Assembly (NCBI GenBank): GCA_003521625.1
Contig: DPHV01000034.1
Span: 7,151 to 35,670 of the forward strand
From: Ruminococcus sp.
Lineage (GTDB): Bacteria > Bacillota > Clostridia > Oscillospirales > Acutalibacteraceae
DNA length: 28,520 nt
Reading direction: 5' to 3'
The position numbers and the translations under genes are program-made. The notes under the pieces are model-generated. The model searched no databases and was not told the origin of the DNA. It saw only the letters and a program-made list of their open reading frames with translations. Shown here in pieces: positions 22,992-28,520 of this stretch. Positions within the stretch are counted from its first letter, which is position 1, and each line of letters opens with the position of its first letter.

Positions 22992-24794
22992 ATGTTTACA
23001 GAACGATTAAACAAAATTATGAAAATAATCGGCGCAAAGCCAACTGACATTGCCGGTATTATCGGATGCGACCGTTCTGCGGTTGACCGTATCTGCAAGG
23101 GGAGTCGTGTGCCGCAAAACGGCGGAAAAAGTGCGTCAAGAATTGTTTTGGCTATTTATTCGTTTGCTGATGAACACGGAAAAACAGAAGATATTTTGAA
23201 TGAAATAGGCTGTTTCGCTTCATTTTCCGCAGAGCAAATCAAAGACGAAATAATGCGTTGGCTTTATGACGGTGAAGAGCCGATAAAAGCACACAAGGAA
23301 TCGCCCACAGCTTTACATACCCACGATAAATTCGGACAGCGCTTTTCCGCAATACTTGATTTGGCGGAATTTTCCAATGTTCGGTTTGGAAAGCTCTTGA
23401 GCATTGACCCGTCGTATATCAGCCGTTTCCGCAACGGACTGCGCACACCCATATCAAACTCTAAACTTACGGAGAAAATATGCCGTGTTCTTTACAATCG
23501 GTTCAAAGACCAAAAGCGCCTTTCCAAGCTTGCAGGCTTAATGAACATATCGCACGAAAATCTCCATAACGACACTGATTGGGAAAAAGAGCTGTATTCC
23601 TGGCTGTTCCTTTCGGAGGACAACACTGTTTCATCATTTGTTGTGGGTATGGTAGACCAAATCGGCTCGTTTTCTGCCGATATAATAAAACCGCCTATGT
23701 CCTTTGAAACAGCGACAGAAAAAACGGCTTTAAGTGATAATCAACCCCTCTATCACGGAATGGCAGGTTTGCAAACTGCCGTTCTCCGCTTTCTGGGAAA
23801 TGTTATAGAAAGAAAAGAAAAGGATTTATATCTATACTCCGACCAAAATATAGATTGGATTACCGCCGACAAATCCTTTCAACAAAAATGGATGTCGCTG
23901 ATGATTCAGTGTGTAACAAATGGCGTGAAAATTCACATCATTCATAATATCGAACGAAACCTGGTTGAAATCGGCGAAGCAATTCGCAGTTGGCTCCCTC
24001 TTTATCCGTCGGGACAAATTGAATCATTTTACCTTGACGGACAGAAAAACACGATTTTTTCAACAACACTATTCTTATGCCCGGGCTATGCATGTATTTA
24101 CGGCAACAATGTTGTGGGCACGGAAAACAAAAGCGGAAATTATCTGTACGAAACCGAACCTGAAAAGATAAATCTGTGCCGTCAGTTCTTTGATACACTT
24201 CTCAGCAAAGCTCACCGTCTTATAAGAGTATGCAAAACCGCCGATTTTTTTCAGTTTGAAACGGTTTCATCCGATATTACGGTTTTAAGCAGCTGCCCAA
24301 CTGTATTCTCAATGCCGGAAAATCTTTTTTCGGAGTGCTTTAACCACTCTGAATTATTAACCGAGGCAAATGATTCCAAAGATATTTACAAACAAATGAA
24401 ATGCTTTTTTGAGAATGCATTGTTGTCGGGACACTTTCATGAGTGTGCGCCTTTGCCAAGCGATGAGGACTTATTTGACGAGAAAATATATCCGGAATTT
24501 CTATCGACGCCTTATTCTCCTCAGGAATTTGCAGAACACACAAAAAACATAATAAATCTTTTGGACAACACAAAATACAGATTTTATCCTTTGCCTGAAC
24601 CCGGTTTTTTGGATGTTCAGCTCATTATTTCCGAAAAAAGCGTTGCCGTAAGCCGGTTAAAAGCACCGTTCTTCACGATTTTCTTAGAGCATCCGTTCCT
24701 ATGCCGTGCTTTTGCCGAGTATGCAGATTCAGTAAAAAAGCAGTACACTCTGGATAAAGTAACGCTGAAAAGAAAATTGGAGGGATATTGCTGA
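22992..24794 (+). CDS. Large double helix-turn-helix (XRE-like) regulator
   Basis: 600 residues. The first 60 include a Cro/CI-type HTH (KPTDIAGIIGCDRSAVDRIC). A second HTH-like unit lies at about 113-160 (LAEFSNVRFGKLLSIDPSYI, SRFRNGLRTP). The remaining 430 or so residues are a soluble alpha/beta region of unknown fold, with KIHIIHNIERNLVEIGEAIR and a long C-terminal part; it resembles the ligand-binding halves of long HTH proteins of Clostridia, but I cannot name it. ATG 22992 follows GAGGAGACGG. Single-gene unit: palindrome/promoter upstream, terminator downstream. It is divergent from the DUF3592 operon and may regulate it and itself. Confidence 0.75.
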   Translation: MFTERLNKIMKIIGAKPTDIAGIIGCDRSAVDRICKGSRVPQNGGKSASRIVLAIYSFADEHGKTEDILNEIGCFASFSAEQIKDEIMRWLYDGEEPIKAHKESPTALHTHDKFGQRFSAILDLAEFSNVRFGKLLSIDPSYISRFRNGLRTPISNSKLTEKICRVLYNRFKDQKRLSKLAGLMNISHENLHNDTDWEKELYSWLFLSEDNTVSSFVVGMVDQIGSFSADIIKPPMSFETATEKTALSDNQPLYHGMAGLQTAVLRFLGNVIERKEKDLYLYSDQNIDWITADKSFQQKWMSLMIQCVTNGVKIHIIHNIERNLVEIGEAIRSWLPLYPSGQIESFYLDGQKNTIFSTTLFLCPGYACIYGNNVVGTENKSGNYLYETEPEKINLCRQFFDTLLSKAHRLIRVCKTADFFQFETVSSDITVLSSCPTVFSMPENLFSECFNHSELLTEANDSKDIYKQMKCFFENALLSGHFHECAPLPSDEDLFDEKIYPEFLSTPYSPQEFAEHTKNIINLLDNTKYRFYPLPEPGFLDVQLIISEKSVAVSRLKAPFFTIFLEHPFLCRAFAEYADSVKKQYTLDKVTLKRKLEGYC

Positions 24795-24830
24795 TATTAC
24801 AATAACGGAACAATTATACAAAAAGCGTTA

Positions 24831-24857
24831 TCTCAAAACAGAGAGGTAACGCTTTTT
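24831..24857 (+). terminator. Terminator of the HTH gene
   Basis: AAAAGCGTTA pairs with TAACGCTTTT across a short loop, ending in TTTTT, 36 bp after the stop. Confidence 0.75.
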
Positions 24858-24927
24858 ATGTCGAAATATAGTTGCTTTGGAGTAAGCGTCAAATAATCCG
24901 CATCTCCTGTAACCAACTCCACCCGTG

Positions 24928-25060
24928 TATAATATAATCTAACTAACACCATAGACCAACTTAGATATTCTAAATCGGTATATAGAGTTAGTTGGATTTT
25001 TAACATGGGAGGAACATAAATGGAAGCAATTACAGGTCCCAGTTTCGACATCTTTGTGTC
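24928..25060 (+). other. Orphan leader and truncated gene start
   Basis: TATAAT (24928-24933) is followed by a long-loop hairpin AATCTAACTAAC/GTTAGTTGGATT (24936-24947 with 24987-24998), a T run, then GGGAGGA and ATG 25020 (MEAITGPSFDIF). The open frame then enters antisense IS256 sequence, so only a handful of native codons seem to survive. It reads as the promoter, leader and start of a gene cut off by the IS256 scrap. Confidence 0.3.
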
Positions 25061-25085
25061 CAGCGTTCGACAATCTTTTGCGACG

Positions 25086-25304
25086 CTAAATACAACATTT
25101 TGCGCAGGACGGATAGGTTTTGCCCCACTTATCCTTAAAGATAATCAGGTTGTTCATAGCTTCTTCCTCGCTGATTGCCTGATAAACTTTCTTAAGGTCA
25201 GCCATCAGTGCTTTGCTGTGTTTGTAGCTGACAAACCTTGTGCTTGAACGTATTTGATGAATGATGCAACGCTGAATTTGTGCATTCGGAAAAGCGGCTT
25301 CAAT
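25086..25304 (-). pseudogene. IS256-family transposase fragment
   Basis: The minus strand encodes IEAAFPNAQIQRCIIHQIRS, a YVSYKH-like VSYKHSKALMADLKKVYQ segment and EEEAMNNLIIFKDKWGKTYP, which is the central part of mutator-type transposases around the conserved QRCI-x-HQIR motif. The flanks on both sides do not continue the protein: at about 25304 it gives way to an RHS-like fragment on the other strand, and beyond about 25090 homology stops. Not functional. Confidence 0.75.
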
Positions 25305-25510
25305 ACACTTATGACTCAAAGGGCAACGCAACGGCTCTTGAAGCAAAAAATTCTGATGGTGATATGTCGCTGAATAGTACATCTGAATACACTTTAAACG
25401 GAGCTTTCCTGACAAAAACAACTGATCAGGAGGGTACAGCAACAACATATAACTATGACCAGAACTCCGGCTTGCTTATGAGTGCGCAGGACAGCAGCAC
25501 AACAACCTCA
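25295..25510 (+). pseudogene. RHS/YD-repeat protein fragment
   Basis: The plus strand reads LQYTYDSKGNATALEAKNSD, then TKTTDQEGTATTYNYDQNSG and LLMSAQDS, two YD-type repeats of an RHS/wall-associated toxin-like protein. Only about 70 residues remain, without a start or an end. It is fused directly to the IS256 scrap at about 25304, suggesting that the original RHS gene was destroyed by insertion and deletion. Confidence 0.7.
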
Positions 25511-25687
25511 ATCCATTCCGATATTGTGAGTTTTATTTTGATTAAAACCAAATTAAAACGTATACTCCGTCCATAGCCGTTAGGCTTGGGCGGAGAGGTT
25601 CACAATGCGAGTTTTGTATTGCTCGGAGTCTTAGGTACAATGTGATTATCAATTCATCGCCAAGTCTCCAAATAAAAACACGCCATT
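25511..25687. other. Non-coding remainder between RHS scrap and ATPase promoter
   Basis: I see no gene here. A short inverted motif TCCGTCC...GGGCGGA (25567-25594) could form a hairpin. With the IS256 and RHS pieces this completes the 24858-25785 debris region. Confidence 0.3.
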
Positions 25688-25752
25688 CTTCCGAATAATA
25701 ATTTGCCAATCTTCCGAAAAGACTTGTATTATTCATAATTTTGCTGTATACT
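25688..25752 (+). promoter_or_regulatory. Promoter of the DUF4143 ATPase with CTTCCGAA direct repeat
   Basis: TTGTAT (25724-25729), 17 bp, TATACT (25747-25752) with extended TG. Just upstream CTTCCGAA occurs twice (25688-25695 and 25711-25718), 23 bp apart in the same orientation, about two helical turns, a possible operator. Confidence 0.6.
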
Positions 25753-25785
25753 ATAGATACTATGAATGGAATCGAGGAATGCTGG

Positions 25786-27060
25786 ATGAAAAATTATAGA
25801 AAAAGAATTGCTGATGATATACTTTCGCGAAAACTGGAAGGCAAAGGTGCTGTTTTGATTGAGGGACCAAAGTGGTGTGGCAAAACAACCACTGCAGAGC
25901 AGATTGCTGCCAGTATTCTATATATGGATGATCCGGAAAAGAAGGAACAAAATATTGCAATGTCTGAGCTGAATCCAAAACGCTTGCTGAAGGGCTCAAC
26001 ACCGAGATTGATTGATGAATGGCAACTTGCTCCAAAGCTTTGGGATGCTATTCGATTTGAGGTTGACCATCGAGGTGAATTAGGTCAATTTGTTCTTACC
26101 GGCTCTGCTGTACCGGCTGACACAAAGGAAATCACCCATTCCGGCACGGGGCGTTTTACATGGTTGACCATGAGACCCATGAGTCTCTATGAATCTGGTG
26201 ACTCCACTGGTGAAGTAAGCCTGAAGGATTTATTTGGTGGCGTTGAAAATATCGATGGAGCATCATCGCTCGGCATTGACCGCTTGGCTTTTCTTGTATG
26301 CCGTGGTGGATGGCCTCAGGCTGTGAATATGCGTGATGAGATTGCCTTGGATCAGGCAATGGATTATTATGATGCGGTAGTGCGTTCTGATATTAACCGT
26401 GCTGATAATGTACAGAAGAATCCTGAGAAAGTGCGCCGCCTTATGCGTTCGTATGCCAGAAATCAAGGAAGCCAGGTTCCTAATACCGTACTTGCGCAGG
26501 ATGTGGCTGCAAACTATGAAATGCCTATCAGTGATGAAACGGTAGCATCTTACATTAATGCGCTTCGCAAAATTTTTGTAGTGGAAGATATGCCTGCGTG
26601 GAATCCAAACTTGCGTTCCAAGACCGCCATTCGTTCCTCCGATACAAGGTATTATATCGATCCTTCTATTGCTGCAGCGGCATTGGGCATTGGACCAAAT
26701 GACCTTGTAAATGATCTTAAGACATTTGGCTTCTTATTTGAAACACTCTGCATTCGTGATCTCCGTGTCTTCGCCGATGCATTGAATGGCGAAGTTTATC
26801 ATTACAGAGACAAGGATGGTCAGGAGTGTGATGCTGTTGTTCATTTGAAAAACGGCAAGTATGGTCTGATTGAAATAAAATTAGGCGGTGACAAACTCAT
26901 TGAAGAAGGAGCAAATAGCTTAAAGGCTATGGAATCCAAAATCGATACTGACAAAATGAATGCACCTTCCTTCTTAATGGTTCTGACGGGCACCAGCGAC
27001 TATGCGTACCGTCGTTCGGATGGAGTTTATGTTGTTCCAATTGGATGTCTGAAGAATTAA
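25786..27060 (+). CDS. AAA ATPase with DUF4143 domain
   Basis: 424 residues. The N-terminal AAA domain has Walker A GPKWCGKTT (about 27-35, Lys33), a Walker B-like LIDEWQ (near 76) and FVLTGSAVP (sensor 1 region). The C-terminal DUF4143 part ends in a PD-(D/E)xK-like core: ECDAVVH (near 346) and LIEIKLGG (near 361), the nuclease-fold residues of this family. The family is common in gut bacteria, usually as single genes, and its role is unclear (defence and toxin-like functions have been proposed). ATG 25786 follows GAGGAA at 6 bp; the earlier in-frame ATG (25762) is only 9 bp after the -10 box. Codon use is more GC-rich than in the surface genes, in keeping with acquisition. Confidence 0.88.
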   Translation: MKNYRKRIADDILSRKLEGKGAVLIEGPKWCGKTTTAEQIAASILYMDDPEKKEQNIAMSELNPKRLLKGSTPRLIDEWQLAPKLWDAIRFEVDHRGELGQFVLTGSAVPADTKEITHSGTGRFTWLTMRPMSLYESGDSTGEVSLKDLFGGVENIDGASSLGIDRLAFLVCRGGWPQAVNMRDEIALDQAMDYYDAVVRSDINRADNVQKNPEKVRRLMRSYARNQGSQVPNTVLAQDVAANYEMPISDETVASYINALRKIFVVEDMPAWNPNLRSKTAIRSSDTRYYIDPSIAAAALGIGPNDLVNDLKTFGFLFETLCIRDLRVFADALNGEVYHYRDKDGQECDAVVHLKNGKYGLIEIKLGGDKLIEEGANSLKAMESKIDTDKMNAPSFLMVLTGTSDYAYRRSDGVYVVPIGCLKN

Positions 27061-27099
27061 GCAATTCTCTCAAAAGAAGATAAAGAAGGAGGACATAGT

Positions 27100-27180
27100 T
27101 TGCTTAACCTGTTTAAGTCAGGCGGTTCAAAAAAACGAGCAATAGTGTTCGTATGTGAAAAAAAGTTCGGATTTGCTTAA
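27100..27180 (+). CDS. Possible 26-residue ORF after the ATPase
   Basis: AAGGAGGA (27086-27093) precedes TTG 27100, reading LLNLFKSGGSKKRAIVFVCE and ending at TAA 27178-27180. The ribosome site is good, but the start is weak and the peptide unrecognised. It may be the scrap of a longer gene cut by the repeat at 27191. Besides this and the repeat, 27061-27510 holds nothing that I can support. Confidence 0.25.
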   Translation: MLNLFKSGGSKKRAIVFVCEKKFGFA

Positions 27181-27190
27181 CTCACCTACA

Positions 27191-27412
27191 CCAAATAAGA
27201 ACCGCAATTTTGATACAAAGCGTATCTTAATTGCGGTTCTTTTTTTATCTCTTAAAAAGGCTTGTAATCAGTATTTACGGCATTTTTGACCTTTAGTAGA
27301 GCGTCAGCGTGATTATAAAATATGGCGGTTTTGTAATAAATAAGTCAGCCTTTAAGTGTGTTTTCAGAGCCGGTTTTTTATTCTGACACAAAACTTTTTG
27401 ACCGTTTCATTT
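27191..27412 (+). repeat. 222-bp dispersed repeat, copy b
   Basis: Matches 19757-19979 in the same orientation. The opening hairpin (27199-27239) is kept, with one compensated change in the loop-side arm and a stronger T run (TTTTTTT) after it; the second stem is degraded here. The two copies bracket 7.2 kb. Confidence 0.7.
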
Positions 27413-27510
27413 TTAGAAATAAGCGTTTCATTTTCTGATTTTTGCATAAGAGAGAGCAAAGAATTGCAGCGGAAAGGCTTGTGATGATTATTCCCTTTTA
27501 ATTTTTTACT

Positions 27511-27558
27511 ATTGACAAATAAACGGTCGTTTACTATAATTAATGTAAACGACCGTTT
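27511..27558 (+). promoter_or_regulatory. Consensus promoter with double operator of the TetR gene
   Basis: TTGACA (27511-27516), 17 bp, TATAAT (27534-27539): a full sigma-A consensus. AAACGGTCGTTTAC (27520-27533) fills the spacer, and its exact inverse GTAAACGACCGTTT (27545-27558) follows the -10; each is itself near-palindromic (AAACG-GT-CGTTT), the usual form of TetR/AcrR operators. Occupancy would block the promoter, so autorepression is expected. Confidence 0.85.
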
Positions 27559-27602
27559 ACTCACACAAAGAGAAATAATTAACATTTTTTTGGGGATGCA
27601 AT

Positions 27603-28232
27603 ATGGGTGATACTAAGGAAAAAATTTTATTGACAGCACTACAGTTATTTGCAAGAGATGGTTATGAGGCTGTTTCTGTCAGAAACATTGCAGAAGAACT
27701 TGGAATTACAAAAGGTGCTCTATACAGGCATTATAAAAATAAGCGTGATATTTTTGACAGCATCGTTGACAGAATGATACAGATTGATGCTCAAAGAGCA
27801 AAAGAATATCAGATGCCGGTTGAACAGTATGATGAAATGTCGGAATCCTATGCAAATACATCATGGGAGAATATAGAAAAATATACCATTGAACAGTTGA
27901 AATTCTGGACGGAGGATAGTTTTGCATTGCTCTTTCGAAGAATGCTGACTTTGGAGCAATATCGAAATGCAGAAATGGCAGAGCTGTACAGTCAATGTAT
28001 TGTTGAAGGACCGGTTTCCTATATGGAAGATTTGTTTCGTGAACTGACAAAAAAAGGTGTATTAAAAGAAGAAAACCCCGGACTGCTTGCAGTAGAGTAT
28101 TATGCTCCGCTTTTTCTTCTTATCAGTATGTCCGATAAAAAGGGAGAAAATGAGGAGTATGTTGAAATTCTGCGTAATCATACAAAACAGTTTATACAGA
28201 GCTATGGAGTGAAATCGGGAGGAGAAAAATGA
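27603..28232 (+). CDS. TetR/AcrR-family transcriptional repressor
   Basis: 209 residues. The N-terminal HTH (about 8-55) has the family pattern ILLTALQLFARDGYEAVSVR, IAEELGITKGALYRHYKNK and F-DSIVDRM. The C-terminal helical ligand domain follows (about 60-200) and is rich in aromatic and acidic residues. ATG 27603 is 44 bp beyond the operator pair; the ribosome site is poor (TTGGGGATGCA). Its stop overlaps a following ATG (ATGA), so the regulated partner was likely a coupled gene, of which only a frameshifted scrap remains. The ligand is unknown. Confidence 0.9.
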   Translation: MGDTKEKILLTALQLFARDGYEAVSVRNIAEELGITKGALYRHYKNKRDIFDSIVDRMIQIDAQRAKEYQMPVEQYDEMSESYANTSWENIEKYTIEQLKFWTEDSFALLFRRMLTLEQYRNAEMAELYSQCIVEGPVSYMEDLFRELTKKGVLKEENPGLLAVEYYAPLFLLISMSDKKGENEEYVEILRNHTKQFIQSYGVKSGGEK

Positions 28233-28308
28233 ATAAAGAGATTACTATTACGCAGTATCGGAGGCAGTAGAGAATGGTGATATAACAGAAATTTTAAAAC
28301 ATATCTAA
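28229..28308 (+). pseudogene. Frameshifted short gene scrap after TetR
   Basis: ATG 28229 overlaps the TetR stop by 4 bp and reads MNKEITITQYRRQ before a TAG at 28268. The +2 frame across the same point reads EAVENGDITEILKHI to a TAA at 28306. Joined, they give a single plausible start of a protein of about 26 residues, so one base has been gained or lost near 28260. Unrecognised. Confidence 0.35.
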
Positions 28309-28342
28309 AATAAATAAAATGAATAGAAAGGTTGAAAAAATA

Positions 28343-28520
28343 ATGATTAAAAATAATATTATAATTCGTTTAGAGAAAGAGGAAGAATACCGAGAAGTGG
28401 AAAATATGGTAAGAGAAAGCTTTTGGAATGTATACCGTCCCGGATGCTCTGAGCATTATGTATTAAATCAGCTTCGAAACGCTCCGGCATTTGTTACTGA
28501 GCTTGATTTTGTTATGGAGC
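28343..28520 (+). CDS. GNAT-family N-acetyltransferase, 5' part
   Basis: ATG 28343, preceded by GAAAGG, is open to the window end (59 codons). IIIRLEKEEEYREVENMVRE, SFWNVYRPGC, SEHYVLNQLR and ELDFVME match the N-terminal region of a GNAT subfamily common in Clostridia, with the FWNVYRPGC-x-EHY signature. The acetyl-CoA-binding motif lies beyond the window. Probably co-transcribed with TetR. Confidence 0.75.
   Translation, partial: MIKNNIIIRLEKEEEYREVENMVRESFWNVYRPGCSEHYVLNQLRNAPAFVTELDFVME

Noticed and set aside
24833..25051. 72-codon minus-strand ORF next to the HTH gene
   Set aside because: Begins inside the orphan leader and ends in the terminator; no coding character.
27364..27585. 73-codon minus-strand ORF
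   Set aside because: It runs through the TetR operators and promoter and the end of the 222-bp repeat; no ribosome site or protein-like signature.

Overview
The window looks like a chromosomal segment of a low-GC, Gram-positive gut Clostridium relative (Oscillospiraceae/Ruminococcus-like). The pointers are AT-rich intergenic DNA, AGGAGG-type ribosome sites with occasional GTG and TTG starts, sigma-A promoters, lipoprotein and sorting-type surface anchors, BspA-type leucine-rich repeats, a clostripain-type (C11) protease, a DUF5684 protein and IS256 debris. No single marker fixes the genus.

Layout. 1-604: end of an IS256 transposase remnant and near-empty DNA. 605-3043 (-): secreted protein with a helical, possibly pore-former-like N-terminus and a C-terminal beta-helix. 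3317-6591 (+): operon of a C11 protease-like lipoprotein, a LytS-like histidine kinase and a response regulator with a SARP-like winged-helix output. 6845-15671 (+): surface and membrane genes, comprising a small membrane protein, a large secreted-protein gene that has lost its N-terminus and carries a frameshift, a BspA-LRR/ADP-ribosyltransferase gene broken by one nonsense codon, a tandem DUF4367-like secreted protein, and a membrane-anchored DUF218/YdcF protein. 16014-18615 (-): a second kinase/regulator pair of the same types. 18894-19403 (+): DUF5684 membrane protein. 19384-20013: MITE-like element, gene fragment and a 223-bp repeat. 20014-22704 (-): zinc-ribbon proteins, a lipoprotein and two DUF3592 membrane proteins. 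22992-24794 (+): large double-HTH regulator. 24795-25785: debris of IS256 and RHS genes. 25786-27060 (+): AAA/DUF4143 ATPase. 27603 to the end: autoregulated TetR gene, a frameshifted scrap and the start of a GNAT acetyltransferase.

The most interesting structure is a recurring promoter element. Seven copies of a TTGTC direct repeat (11-bp period), each followed exactly 12 bp later by a -10 hexamer, lie before five transcription units: the beta-helix protein, the small membrane protein (two copies), the tandem DUF4367-like protein (two copies), the DUF218 protein and the DUF5684 protein. None lies before the two kinase/regulator pairs or the BspA gene. One-helical-turn direct repeats close upstream of a -10 box with no usable -35 are what a SARP/OmpR-type activator would bind, and both regulators here carry such an output domain. 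I therefore infer a local cell-envelope regulon run by one or both two-component systems.

Several surface-protein genes are damaged (N-terminal loss plus frameshift, single stop codons), and two 181-bp MITE-like elements and a 223-bp repeat pair mark recent rearrangement. No tRNA, rRNA or CRISPR array was seen.
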